Assembly (NCBI RefSeq): GCF_000767615.3
Contig: NZ_CP009553.3
Span: forward strand, 2,666,001-2,730,000
Direction of reading: 5' to 3'
Source: Pandoraea pnomenusa
GTDB lineage: Bacteria; Pseudomonadota; Gammaproteobacteria; Burkholderiales; Burkholderiaceae
DNA: 64,000 nt
Both the position numbers and the translations under genes were made by a program. Shown piece by piece: positions 41,540 through 50,299 of this stretch. Positions within the stretch are counted from its first letter, which is position 1; the number at the start of each line of letters is the position of its first letter. The notes below the pieces were generated by a model that was given only the letters and a program-made list of their open reading frames with translations, made no database searches and had not been told where the DNA came from.

Positions 41540-43351
41540 ATGAAAAGCATCCCGGCGCCGGAGATATGCCGCGTCCTACTGAATCAGCGCTACCTGGCGC
41601 CGGGCGAGACGACTCATGACGACGTCTTTCGTCGAGTCGCGCACGCGCTTGCGGCGCCGGAACGCGTCGATCAGCGCGCTCGCTGCACACGTCGGATCTA
41701 CGCGAACCTGATTCGGGGCGCCATCGGTGCCGGGCGAATCATGGCCAACGCCGGCACCCGGAAAGACGCCACGATGGTGAACTGCTTCGTGCATCCGATC
41801 GTGGCGCCCGGAGTACGCGTCGCGTCGCCTGAAAGCGTGTCGCTTGCCTTGACGCAGGCATGTCGTACGCTGCGCATGGGCGGCGGCGTGGGGTACGATT
41901 TCTCGGCGATTGCGCCGGTGGGTGCCCGGACGCACGCCGCGGGCACCGGGATCGGCGGCGTGTGCGCCGTCATCGAGCGCTTCGACGTCGCCTGCCGGTC
42001 GCTGCCATTGCCGGACACGCGAGGCGGCGCCCAGATGGCGGTGTTGCGTTGCGATCACCCGGACCTCGAGGACTTCGTGAGCGCAAAGCGCGGTCGTCGG
42101 CGTTGGGCAACGTTCAATGTCTCCGTGGCCGTCACCGACGATTTCATGACGGCCGTCGAATGCGACACCGCGTGGCCGTTGCGCCATGCTGCGCCACCCG
42201 ACGCGCAACGGCTCGCAAACGGCGCCCGGCTTCTGGCCGACGGGGACTGGTGCTACACGAGCGTGCCCGCGAGACGGCTCTGGCAACGGATCGTCGAGGC
42301 GGCGCGCGACAGCGCTGAGCCGGGGCTGCTATTCATCGACACGATTCGTCGCGCCAACGACCTTGCCGATATCGAATCCATCGACGCGACAAATCCGTGC
42401 GGCGAACAGCCGCTTCCGTCCTGGGGAAGCTGTGTGCTCGGGCCAATCGACCTCGCGCGCCGGGTCCGTCGTCCTTTCGCGATCGGCGGCTCGCCGGCGT
42501 TCGATTTCGTCGAGCTGGGCCGCCTCGTCCATACGCAGGTCAGGATGCTGGACAACGCGATCGACATCACGAAATGGCCGCTGCAAGCCCACGAGGTCGA
42601 AGCCAGGAGCAAGCGCCGGATCGGCGTCGGAGTGACGGCGCTGGGCGATACCCTCACGATGATGGGGCTGCGGTACGACTCGCAGGCCGCACGGGAACTG
42701 GCGAGCGCAATTGGGCGGTGCTTGCGCGACAATGCCTATGCCGCGTCGGCGGCATTGGCGGCGGAGCGGGGGGCCTATCCGTTGTTTCGCGTCGAGCGCA
42801 GCCTGTCGCCCGGTCATTTCGCGTCGGCGCTGCCCGAAGCGGTGCGCGATCTCATCGCCCGGCACGGATTGCGCAACAGCCATCTGCTGTCGTTCGCACC
42901 GACCGGCAGTGTCAGCCTGGCATTCTGCGGCAACTGTTCCAGCGGGATCGAACCGGCTTTCGACTGGGTGTACCGGCGCCGGTTGCGCCTCTCGAACGAC
43001 CCCCAAGTTCTGCCGCGCGATTACCTTCTCGAGAATCGCGCCTATCGCATTTTCCGTGAATTGCGGGGCGATCGCGTCGCCTTGCCTGAAAGCTTCGCGA
43101 CGGCCGCGCAGATTGACGGCCTCGACCATCTGCGAATGCTCGCCGCGCTGCAACCGTTCGTGGACGGCGGCATTTCCAAGACGGTGCCGTTGGCGCCCAA
43201 TGCGTCGGCGGAGCAGGTCGCGGCGCTGTTCCGGCACGCATGGCGGGCAGGGCTGAAGGGCGTGACGGTCTTCCGTCTGGAAGCCGCCGACGCCGTGATG
43301 CACACGCTGATACCGTCGCACGAGCGCCCGATCTGTGATTGCGGACAATAG
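41540..43351 (+). CDS. nrdJ: adenosylcobalamin-dependent class II ribonucleotide reductase
   Basis: A 603-residue monomeric RNR that makes deoxyribonucleotides without oxygen or a tyrosyl radical. The active-site triad N285-C287-E289 is in NPCGE; the redox Cys pair partners are in NCFVHP (C82) and RCDHP (C171). The core GGGVGYDFS and MLDNAIDITKWPL segments are present. It ends in CDCGQ, short of the long zinc-binding tail of other class II enzymes. It needs B12 or its salvage. Within an anoxic locus it would supply dNTPs for repair, fitting the PolX neighbour. Confidence 0.92.
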   Translation: MKSIPAPEICRVLLNQRYLAPGETTHDDVFRRVAHALAAPERVDQRARCTRRIYANLIRGAIGAGRIMANAGTRKDATMVNCFVHPIVAPGVRVASPESVSLALTQACRTLRMGGGVGYDFSAIAPVGARTHAAGTGIGGVCAVIERFDVACRSLPLPDTRGGAQMAVLRCDHPDLEDFVSAKRGRRRWATFNVSVAVTDDFMTAVECDTAWPLRHAAPPDAQRLANGARLLADGDWCYTSVPARRLWQRIVEAARDSAEPGLLFIDTIRRANDLADIESIDATNPCGEQPLPSWGSCVLGPIDLARRVRRPFAIGGSPAFDFVELGRLVHTQVRMLDNAIDITKWPLQAHEVEARSKRRIGVGVTALGDTLTMMGLRYDSQAARELASAIGRCLRDNAYAASAALAAERGAYPLFRVERSLSPGHFASALPEAVRDLIARHGLRNSHLLSFAPTGSVSLAFCGNCSSGIEPAFDWVYRRRLRLSNDPQVLPRDYLLENRAYRIFRELRGDRVALPESFATAAQIDGLDHLRMLAALQPFVDGGISKTVPLAPNASAEQVAALFRHAWRAGLKGVTVFRLEAADAVMHTLIPSHERPICDCGQ

Positions 43352-43403
43352 CGCCTGCCGTCACGTTGGCAATGCGCCCCGGTGCGCGCGACGGAATAGC
43401 GTC

Positions 43404-43448
43404 GGAAAGTCAGGCGACGGAAAGTCAGGCGCCAGAACGTCAGGCGCC
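43404..43448 (-). repeat. three 15-bp tandem repeats at the anti-sigma stop
   Basis: Units at 43404-43418, 43419-43433 and 43434-43448, each ending TCAGGCG(A/C)C after a variable GGAAAG or AGAACG. On the minus strand each unit starts with TGA, the first being the real stop. Possible variable-number repeat. Confidence 0.6.
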
Positions 43449-44171
43449 GCGAATCGCGCCAGACGCGAGTACCGGCCCCGTCGGAAGGCCCGTCGGGGAG
43501 CCGCCCGGCGGCTCCTGGGAGACAGCGAGTACGGCCTTGTCGTCCATTTGCGCAAGAATCTCCGCCGGTATCGGCATCGACGCCGGTTGATTCGAGGGGA
43601 AGACGCCCAGTGCGATCGGCTTGCCGTTGTGCGGAATCAGCCAGAGCTCGGTCGTGTGTCCCGCAGCGACGACTGGCGTCTCGATCGGCACGACGACCAT
43701 GTTGCTGCGGCGGAGATCGACCGTCGCCGTCCACTGCGTCACACCATCCTGCCGCGCCATGGCCGCCACCATGTAGGTGCCGGTCGTCGCGACTTGCTGC
43801 GTGGGCGGAAAGATCAGCGAACTCATGTTGACGGCGACCAGCGCCAGGACGGCGGCACTGGCGGCCAATCCGACCCAGCGCCACAGCCTGACGCTGTCCC
43901 ACAACGAAACGCGCCTTTCCGGGGCGTCGGGCGCGGCCACATCGAAATTCAAATCGCGCTGAATGCGCTGCCAGACGCGCGCCGTCGGCTCGACCGGCGC
44001 CACGTCCTCAGCCAGGCACGCGAGGCGATCCTGCCATTGCGCCAATGCACGTTGCAGACGCGGATCCGCATTGGCGGCTTGTTCGAGCGCTCGCCGTTCG
44101 GACGCGTCGAGCACGCCGAGCGCATATTCGGCGCAGCGCAGATCATCGTCGTGGTTGATGGGGCTATTCAT
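43440..44171 (-). CDS. anti-sigma factor, RskA (anti-sigma-K) family
   Basis: A 243-residue inner-membrane protein: a cytosolic helical sigma-binding part (CAEYALGVLDASERRALEQA), a single membrane helix (WVGLAASAAVLALVAVNM, about 99-116) and a periplasmic RskA domain (TTELWLIPHNGKPIALGVF). It holds the sigma factor inactive until its periplasmic part is degraded. Its start overlaps the sigma gene's stop (ATGA, 44168-44171), the usual pairing. Confidence 0.9.
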   Translation of the reverse strand: MNSPINHDDDLRCAEYALGVLDASERRALEQAANADPRLQRALAQWQDRLACLAEDVAPVEPTARVWQRIQRDLNFDVAAPDAPERRVSLWDSVRLWRWVGLAASAAVLALVAVNMSSLIFPPTQQVATTGTYMVAAMARQDGVTQWTATVDLRRSNMVVVPIETPVVAAGHTTELWLIPHNGKPIALGVFPSNQPASMPIPAEILAQMDDKAVLAVSQEPPGGSPTGLPTGPVLASGAIRGA

Positions 44172-44785
44172 TGTTCAAGGCACCGCTTCAGTTGCAACAG
44201 GCTGCGACGTATCCAGCTCTTCATCGTCCCTTCCGGAACGTCGAGACGGGCGGCCAGCTCGCTGTAGCTCGCCCCGCCGAAGAAGGCCTCGCGCACGGCG
44301 GCGCGCGGTTGCCGGTCGAGTCGTTGCAGGCATTCCTCGAGAAGTCGCCGTTGCTCGCTGGCCTCGGCCAGCGCTGCCGGCGTCGGGTCCTCGGATGGCG
44401 GGTCGGGATCCTCGGCGTCATCGAGGTGTGTCTCCCGCGTCTCCCGCAGCCGATCGATCGTTCGGTTACGGGCGAGCGCGGTGAGCCAGGTCATGGCGTT
44501 GCCTCGCCCGTCATCGAAGGCGTGCGCCCGACGCCACACGCTCACGAAAACATCCTGAAGCAGATCTTCCGCCTCGGCCCGATCCCGCACCATTCTCACG
44601 ATGACGCCGAATAGCCGCGAGGCGGTCAGTCGGTAAAGCTCGGCAAATGCCGTGCGATCTTCCTGGGCCACCGCCAGCAACAGCTGGTTGAGGAATTCGC
44701 GGCGCGCGGTCATGGCAACGCTGTCTCCGGCCGGTACGGAGCCCGAGGCGATGGTGTGGCCGGAATCCTTTGAAATATCGTTCAT
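44168..44785 (-). CDS. ECF family RNA polymerase sigma factor
   Basis: A 205-residue ECF sigma with sigma-2 (FAELYRLTASRLFGVIVRMVRD, LLQDVFVSVW) and sigma-4 (LPA-less but with ASYSELAARLDVPEGTMKSWI). The ATG at 44785 gives a 24-residue extension before MTARREFLN at 44713; the latter has GGAGA upstream and is a possible alternative start. It is paired with the RskA-like anti-sigma factor. Three promoters in the adjacent cluster share a motif suited to it: TGCATCCGA, 14 bp, then CGTAT. Confidence 0.9.
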   Translation of the reverse strand: MNDISKDSGHTIASGSVPAGDSVAMTARREFLNQLLLAVAQEDRTAFAELYRLTASRLFGVIVRMVRDRAEAEDLLQDVFVSVWRRAHAFDDGRGNAMTWLTALARNRTIDRLRETRETHLDDAEDPDPPSEDPTPAALAEASEQRRLLEECLQRLDRQPRAAVREAFFGGASYSELAARLDVPEGTMKSWIRRSLLQLKRCLEQ

Positions 44786-44978
44786 GCGGACGCGGTGGTG
44801 TCTCGGTTCGGGGCTGGGACGCTCCGCGCAATATATCACCTCGGCTGCGCGGCGGCGCGCAGGCATCGGGGAGCCAGGGCATGCTTGCGTCATGGTGTGG
44901 ATCCGTGGCATCGGTGCCGCCTGCTGGCGCTGAGCCGGTCGTTGGCGACGTTGCGACGTTGTTCCTTGATGTCGATCT

Positions 44979-45572
44979 TCAAAGGCACCTCGTGTCGGGC
45001 GATCCGCGGGAGTCCACACGCGACGCTCCCAGGGTCTGTCCGAGCCATACGAGGGCGGGGAGGAAGACCGCCCATCCGCACGCCAGCAATGCATAGGCCT
45101 GCGCTTCCTTCACGAATCGAACCGCCCCCAGCATCGCCCCCGCCCTGAATGACAGGGCACCTCCCACCGCGCCAAGCAGCATCGAGAGCAGGGGATATGG
45201 GCGCAGCCACCCGAGCAACGTACCGACCTGCAGCGCGAATAGCGCCCATAGCCCGGCCATCCAATACGGAGCGCCCCACGCCAGAATCCAGCCGTTCGGA
45301 TACACGAGAACGCCCGTCGCCTGCACGAAGGATTCCCACGTCCAGCCAAGCACGGTCACGACAAGCACGAACCGCGCCTCGCGGGTGGGAAATGGCGCGA
45401 GACGCAAATGGCCCGCCGCGAGGAGCGCCACCGCGCAACACCCCACCCAGCCAACGCCACGCGCCGCACTCGACACGCAGACCAGCCACACCAGTTGCCC
45501 GAGAATGAAATAGCACCACCTCTTGCGTGAGGACACCACGCGCGTTGTGGACGAATGCGTCGACGCCATCAT
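44979..45572 (-). CDS. DUF2878 membrane protein
   Basis: A 197-residue protein with about six hydrophobic helices and the DUF2878 signature GWILAWGAPYWMAGLWALFALQ. It is found with cyclopropane-synthase-like and FAD-oxidoreductase genes in many proteobacteria, but its function is unknown. It begins the base after the chalcone-isomerase-like gene stops. Confidence 0.88.
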   Translation of the reverse strand: MMASTHSSTTRVVSSRKRWCYFILGQLVWLVCVSSAARGVGWVGCCAVALLAAGHLRLAPFPTREARFVLVVTVLGWTWESFVQATGVLVYPNGWILAWGAPYWMAGLWALFALQVGTLLGWLRPYPLLSMLLGAVGGALSFRAGAMLGAVRFVKEAQAYALLACGWAVFLPALVWLGQTLGASRVDSRGSPDTRCL

Positions 45573-46109
45573 TCACGACCCTCCACCAAGCAACCGCTCG
45601 CGCAGCGATGGAGCACGGGTGCGGGGGTCGAGCCAGATACCGAAGAACGCGCGGGCGAACGCCTCGTCGTCGACTTGAGCCGTGGCCACGCCGTTGGCAT
45701 AAAATCGCGCACCCCGCCCGGGCAGGTAAACGCCGCACAGTTCGTCGCCTCGCGATACGTCGCCGAAGGCCCGCTTCATGTCGTTGCGCCAGGCTTGCAC
45801 CGTCGCGCTCGGCAGCGGCTGCGTTGCCAGCCGCTCGATCTCCGAGATGCCTGTCGCGACCATCTTTTCGGCGCTCACGCTGCGCTCATAGTTGAGCACC
45901 AGCGCGAAAGGCGCGTCGGGAGAGAACCGGGGCCGCGCCGACCAGAGTTCCGCCTTGTAGAGGCAGAACCCCAGGACGCAAAACTCCCCCGTGCCCACGC
46001 GTGTCGTCGCAGCGATGTCGCCACGACAACCGATGGCCGAGGCCACCGGGACATGGGCGCCGGCGAGCAGCAGCGCGATCAGGCTGGCGTGGAGTGCGCG
46101 GGCGGCCAT
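45573..46109 (-). CDS. chalcone isomerase-fold protein, exported
   Basis: A 178-residue protein with a signal peptide (about 1-25, cleavage near ASAIG) and the chalcone-isomerase-like fold (GEFCVLGFCLYKAELW, ALVLNYERSVSAEKMVATGISEIERL). Bacterial members are probably non-enzymatic fatty-acid-binding or chaperone-like proteins of the periplasm. It belongs to the same operon as the SAM methyltransferase, whose stop is 2 bp away. Confidence 0.85.
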   Translation of the reverse strand: MAARALHASLIALLLAGAHVPVASAIGCRGDIAATTRVGTGEFCVLGFCLYKAELWSARPRFSPDAPFALVLNYERSVSAEKMVATGISEIERLATQPLPSATVQAWRNDMKRAFGDVSRGDELCGVYLPGRGARFYANGVATAQVDDEAFARAFFGIWLDPRTRAPSLRERLLGGGS

Positions 46110-46110
46110 G

Positions 46111-47322
46111 TCACGCCCCTCGCGTGAGCAGGAACTGATTGACGTCGATGCGCCCCTCGTCGAACGCGGCCTCGCAATACTTCAGGTAAAGGCGCCAGGT
46201 GCGGATGAACGCCTCGTCGAATCCTTGCGCACGGACATCCTCGATTCGCGACGAAAAGGCCGCGTGCCAATGATTGAGCGTACGCGCATAGTCCATTCCG
46301 AATTTCAACGTCTCGCTGGCCTGCAACCCGCAACCGCGCGCCGCCGCGACAAAACGCGACACGCTCGGCAACATGCCGCCCGGAAAGATGAACTCTCGAA
46401 TGAAGTCGCTGGAACCGCGGTAGGCATCGAACGCCGCGTCGGCAATCGTGATCGTCTGAATCAACGCCCGTCCTGCTGGACGAAGGCGCTCCGCGAGAGC
46501 GTTGAAGTACCGCGTCCAGTAGGCTTGCCCGACCGCCTCGAACATTTCGATCGACACCACGGCATCGAACTGTCCCTGAACGTCGCGGTAGTCCGTGAGC
46601 GAGACCGTTGCCATGTTCGCCAGGCCGGCGTCGGCGATACGCGATCGCGCGAGGGCCAGCTGCTCGTGCGACAGGGTGATGCCGTGGACCGAAATGCCCT
46701 GGCGTGCCGCATGCAGGGCAAAGCCGCCCCAGCCGCAACCAATCTCGAGCACCCGGTCGCCGGGGCGCAGGCCGAGCGTGTCGACGATGCGCTGGTACTT
46801 GGCGCGCTGCGCGTCGGCAAGCGAGCGCTGCGCATCCCCTTCGAACAATGCGCTCGAATAGGTCCAGGTCGAATCGAGCCACAAGCCGTAGAACCGGTTG
46901 CCGAGATCGTAGTGGGCATGAATGTTGCGCCGGCTGCCGGCGCGTGAATTCCGGCGCAGGGCGTGCCGCAGGCGGAACCAGATCCGGCTCAGACGCGACC
47001 CGACGATGGACCTGTCGATCGACGAATGATTGCGTAGCGCCAGACGAAGCAATGCGGCAATGTCGGGCGTATCGATCCACCCGGCAATATAGGCCTCTGC
47101 AAAACCAATGTCGCCTGCGCGCATGATTTGCCGGCAGGCTCGCCAGTCGTGGATCTGAAGCGTGGCGCCGGGCGCCTCGCTGGATTTTCCGAAAACCTGT
47201 ATCGAGCCGTCGGGGGCGACGAGCGTCAGATGCCCGACGCGAATCCGCTGCAACAGGGCGCAGAAAACGCGGGCGCCAAGGGGAATGTCAGTGTGCGGCG
47301 AGAGAAGTCGAAGCAGCGTCAT
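46111..47322 (-). CDS. cyclopropane-fatty-acid synthase-like SAM methyltransferase
   Basis: A 403-residue methyltransferase with the CFA-synthase layout: an N-terminal lipid-binding domain, then the SAM motif VLEIGCGWGGFAL and IEMFEAVG. It ends near FLLTRGA and is homologous to the enzyme at 50296-51411. It methylates membrane acyl chains in place, probably to form a methyl-branched or furan fatty-acid precursor rather than a plain cyclopropane (inference from the cluster). The start at 47322 overlaps the DUF1365 stop (ATGA). Confidence 0.87.
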   Translation of the reverse strand: MTLLRLLSPHTDIPLGARVFCALLQRIRVGHLTLVAPDGSIQVFGKSSEAPGATLQIHDWRACRQIMRAGDIGFAEAYIAGWIDTPDIAALLRLALRNHSSIDRSIVGSRLSRIWFRLRHALRRNSRAGSRRNIHAHYDLGNRFYGLWLDSTWTYSSALFEGDAQRSLADAQRAKYQRIVDTLGLRPGDRVLEIGCGWGGFALHAARQGISVHGITLSHEQLALARSRIADAGLANMATVSLTDYRDVQGQFDAVVSIEMFEAVGQAYWTRYFNALAERLRPAGRALIQTITIADAAFDAYRGSSDFIREFIFPGGMLPSVSRFVAAARGCGLQASETLKFGMDYARTLNHWHAAFSSRIEDVRAQGFDEAFIRTWRLYLKYCEAAFDEGRIDVNQFLLTRGA

Positions 47323-48170
47323 GGTCTGATCTCCTGATCGGATGGCGTGGCAGACGGTGACAATTCGCGCACGCGTCCCGCCCCGTGTGTTGGCGTGTCG
47401 ACAAGCGGGCCCGACGGCGACTTCCCATGGAACGGCACCCGCTTGAGCGATAACCGCAGCGCCTGCCAATGAATTCGAAACATGACGTTCAGCGCATTGA
47501 ACGGCGCGCGCACCACGGCGTTGAGCATTCCGGCGCCCGTGAACGGCTCGGCACGCATGCCGATGGCGGTTCGAAGGAGCCACTTGTCGTCCACGCGGTA
47601 ATCGATGCCTACCGACCATGACCGGCCATGCCGATTGACGCGAAAGACATACTCGCCTTCGACCTTGCAGAACGGTGAAACGTGAAATACCTTGCGGCAT
47701 TCCAGCGCAACGTCGCCGCGGATGGCGGCCGCGCCGGGCGCGCACAAAAGGTAGCCGTGATGCTGGCCGAATGTGTTGTTCACGTCGGCATAGATCGCGC
47801 GCAGCTCGCCATCTTTGTCGTGGCAATACCAGAAACTGACCGGGTTGAAGGCATAACCCGCGATACGGGGAATGGTTTGCAGCCAGATGGCACCGTCGGC
47901 GGGTATTGCGGCTTCGGCAAGTCGCTCACGCATCCAGGCATCGAGCGGGCGGCCGTCCCTCGGGCCATAGTCGGACGACCGCAGGCTCAAAATGCGGCGT
48001 CGATCCACCGCGAACCACCAACTCGACAAGGCATCCATGCGCGCAACGTCGCATGAGACCTGGAACAACGGGTACGTGAACCTGTGCCGCACGGGGGACA
48101 GACGCTCGTGCATTACGCGGCCTCGGAGCAGCCAGGCGGCCGGGGCATCGATCGGATCGTTCTGATTCAT
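47319..48170 (-). CDS. DUF1365 family protein
   Basis: A 283-residue protein with the DUF1365 core HERLSPVRHRFTYPLF, ADVNNTFGQHHGYLL, KVFHVSPFCKVEGEYVF. It is almost always beside a FAD-dependent oxidoreductase and a CFA-like methyltransferase, as here. Its enzymatic step in lipid modification is not established. The start at 48170 overlaps the oxidoreductase stop (ATGA); the open frame running up to 49154 is only an extension into the neighbouring gene. Confidence 0.9.
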   Translation of the reverse strand: MNQNDPIDAPAAWLLRGRVMHERLSPVRHRFTYPLFQVSCDVARMDALSSWWFAVDRRRILSLRSSDYGPRDGRPLDAWMRERLAEAAIPADGAIWLQTIPRIAGYAFNPVSFWYCHDKDGELRAIYADVNNTFGQHHGYLLCAPGAAAIRGDVALECRKVFHVSPFCKVEGEYVFRVNRHGRSWSVGIDYRVDDKWLLRTAIGMRAEPFTGAGMLNAVVRAPFNALNVMFRIHWQALRLSLKRVPFHGKSPSGPLVDTPTHGAGRVRELSPSATPSDQEIRP

Positions 48171-49471
48171 AGCGAGGCCCATGACGGGAGTACATCGAAA
48201 TCCCGTGCCACACGCAGTGCGGATTTGAGGCCGTCCTCGTGAAATCCGTAGCCGGTCCAGGCGCCCGCGAACCAGGTCCGTCGACGACCCTGCAACGCCG
48301 GAAGGTGCGACTGGGCGTCGACTGCCGCGAGATCGAGCAGCGGATGCTCGTAAGCGTAGCGGCCGAGCACCGTGCAAGGCGCAGGCTCGCGCACCGGGTT
48401 GAGCGTCACGACGACGGGTGTGCTGAAGGGCAGGGCCTGTAGCTGGTTGATCAGGTAACTCACACAGACCGGATGATCGGAAGCGGTCGTCCGGGTCGCG
48501 TGGCTCACGTAATTCCAGGCCGACCACACGCGCTTGCGCCGGGGGAGCAGTGTCGGATCGGTGTGGAGGACCGCAATGTTCGGTTGATAGCGCACGGCGC
48601 CGAGCACCCGGCGCTCCGTTGGGCATGCGTCTCCAAGCAACTGCAAGCTGGTTGGGGCATGGCTGGCCATCACCACCGCGTCGAAGCGCTCCGCCTGAGC
48701 GTTGCCGAACCGAACCATCACCCCGTCGGCGTCGCGCTCGACCTGCCTCACCGGGCTTCCGAGTCGAACGTCGTCGAGCGTGGCGCAGATGCGCCTGACA
48801 TACTCGCGCCCGCCACCGGCGACCGTACGCCACTGCGGCCGATCCCGGATCTGCAAAAGGGCATGGTTCAGGCAGAACCGCAGGAATGTCACGGCAGGAA
48901 ACCGCAGAATGTCGGCGGCTCGGCTCGACCAGATCGCCGCCGCCATCGGCAGCAGGTAATGCTGCTGGAACGGCTGGCCATAGCCGTGCGCGAGCAACAG
49001 CTCCCCGACCGACTGCCGCTCGCGCGAGGCGCTCTCCAGATGCCGTTCGGCCGACGCGTTGAACCTCAGGATGTCGCGCAGCATGCCGAGAAAGCTGGGC
49101 GAGCACAGATTCCTGCGTTGCGCGAAAACGGTGTTCAGGTTGGTCCCCGCCCATTCGAGCGCGCCGCCGCCGACGGACACCGAGAACGACATGTCGCTGG
49201 CGATGGAGCGCACGCCCAATTCGTCGAACAGGGCGATGAGGTTCGGGTAAGTGCGCTCGTTGAACACGAGGAAACCCGTGTCGACGGGCGCGCGCATTCC
49301 GTCGAGTTGGACGTCGACGGTGTTCGTGTGTCCGCCCGCGTATTGCCCGGCCTCGAATACCGTTACCCGGTACTTTCGTGCGAGGAAATACGCGCTTGCC
49401 ATGCCCGCGATGCCGGCGCCGATCACCGCGATCCGCTTTCCGGGAGGCAGAACGGCCGTCATTGAGCTCAT
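48167..49471 (-). CDS. FAD/NAD(P)-binding oxidoreductase of the DUF1365/CFA cluster
   Basis: A 434-residue flavoprotein with an N-terminal dinucleotide fold (AVIGAGIAGMASAYFL), a GGHTNTVDVQLDG segment, a catalytic core with ALEWAGTNL, and a C-terminal FAD-contact motif WFAGAWTGYGFHEDG. Similar to squalene/phytoene desaturase-like or amine-oxidase-fold enzymes. It probably acts on the modified fatty acid. An ECF-type promoter lies upstream (49546-49576). It begins a four-gene run with overlapping or abutting ends. Confidence 0.9.
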   Translation of the reverse strand: MSSMTAVLPPGKRIAVIGAGIAGMASAYFLARKYRVTVFEAGQYAGGHTNTVDVQLDGMRAPVDTGFLVFNERTYPNLIALFDELGVRSIASDMSFSVSVGGGALEWAGTNLNTVFAQRRNLCSPSFLGMLRDILRFNASAERHLESASRERQSVGELLLAHGYGQPFQQHYLLPMAAAIWSSRAADILRFPAVTFLRFCLNHALLQIRDRPQWRTVAGGGREYVRRICATLDDVRLGSPVRQVERDADGVMVRFGNAQAERFDAVVMASHAPTSLQLLGDACPTERRVLGAVRYQPNIAVLHTDPTLLPRRKRVWSAWNYVSHATRTTASDHPVCVSYLINQLQALPFSTPVVVTLNPVREPAPCTVLGRYAYEHPLLDLAAVDAQSHLPALQGRRRTWFAGAWTGYGFHEDGLKSALRVARDFDVLPSWASL

Positions 49472-49545
49472 CGCGCGATCTCTCCGTCAGTGTGGGCCGC
49501 TCGAACGGCGAAGTCGACCGTAACGAGGCAGTGGGGGCTTGAAGT

Positions 49546-49576
49546 CATATACGTGTGCGAGGCCATGTCGGATGCA
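49546..49576 (-). promoter_or_regulatory. ECF-type promoter P3 for the FAD-oxidoreductase operon
   Basis: On the minus strand TGCATCCGA (49576-49568) is followed after 14 bp by CGTATATG (49553-49546), 75 bp before the ATG. The same two elements with the same spacing occur twice in the divergent region at 52269-52383. Confidence 0.7.
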
Positions 49577-49618
49577 GAAAAATTTCGGAACCGGGTGTGC
49601 TGCGTCGGGTTGCGACGC

Positions 49619-50299
49619 TCAGTCGTCGCGCCCCGGCGTGGCGAATCCGGGCTGACCGAGCTGTTCCGGCAGTTGCGGCACGCGCCGGAAGCGCGATGTG
49701 TCGTAGCCCATGGCCTCGAGTCGGGTCAGCAACGAGCGATACGTCGCATCGTCCATCGTCGGCTCGCGCGAAAATACCCAGCCGAGTGATTTGTCCGGGT
49801 AGCCGAGCAGCGTGTAGCGATAATCCGGATCTACGTACAGCGTGAGTTGGGAGACGTAGATCGGCCAGAAAAGTCGTACACGCCAATGGCCGCCACCGCT
49901 GCCCGGCACGACACTGTCGAGAAACTGGTAATGGCTCTCGGGTTGGTCGAACCCGCCTTTGCGGCCGTAGAAGTGATCGTCGATGCGCCCGTCTTCCCGA
50001 AGCACCCATTCGGCGCGGCTCGCGACGAAGCCGCGCTCGGCGAAGTAGGGAATGTTGGCAATGACGTACCAGCGCCCCATGTAACGGGGCAGATCGACCG
50101 ATGCCACCTTGAGAGGAACATCGGCGAGCGGATTCGGGTTGGGAGGTGCGCCGGAGCAACTGGTCAGCGTGGCACACGCCAGCACGGCGCCGGCCACCCA
50201 GACTCCGCACATCGATTGCGACGCGGCACGCTGCATGCGCGGTGCCAGAGCGACGAGCCTGCCCGCAAGCCGGCGAAGGGTCGTGTAATGTCCGGTCAT
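49619..50299 (-). CDS. lipocalin family lipoprotein
   Basis: A 226-residue Blc-type lipocalin. An N-terminal segment ends in lipobox LTSC, so the mature protein is lipid-anchored. Lipocalin motifs are YMGRWYVIANIPY, then HWRVRLFWPIYVSQLTLYVDPDYRYTLLGYPD in split form and a C-terminal LGWVFSREPTMDD. It binds fatty acids or lipids in the cell envelope. The start overlaps the stop of the CFA-like gene (50296-50299). The second lipocalin of the window is at 54249-54824. Confidence 0.9.
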   Translation of the reverse strand: MTGHYTTLRRLAGRLVALAPRMQRAASQSMCGVWVAGAVLACATLTSCSGAPPNPNPLADVPLKVASVDLPRYMGRWYVIANIPYFAERGFVASRAEWVLREDGRIDDHFYGRKGGFDQPESHYQFLDSVVPGSGGGHWRVRLFWPIYVSQLTLYVDPDYRYTLLGYPDKSLGWVFSREPTMDDATYRSLLTRLEAMGYDTSRFRRVPQLPEQLGQPGFATPGRDD

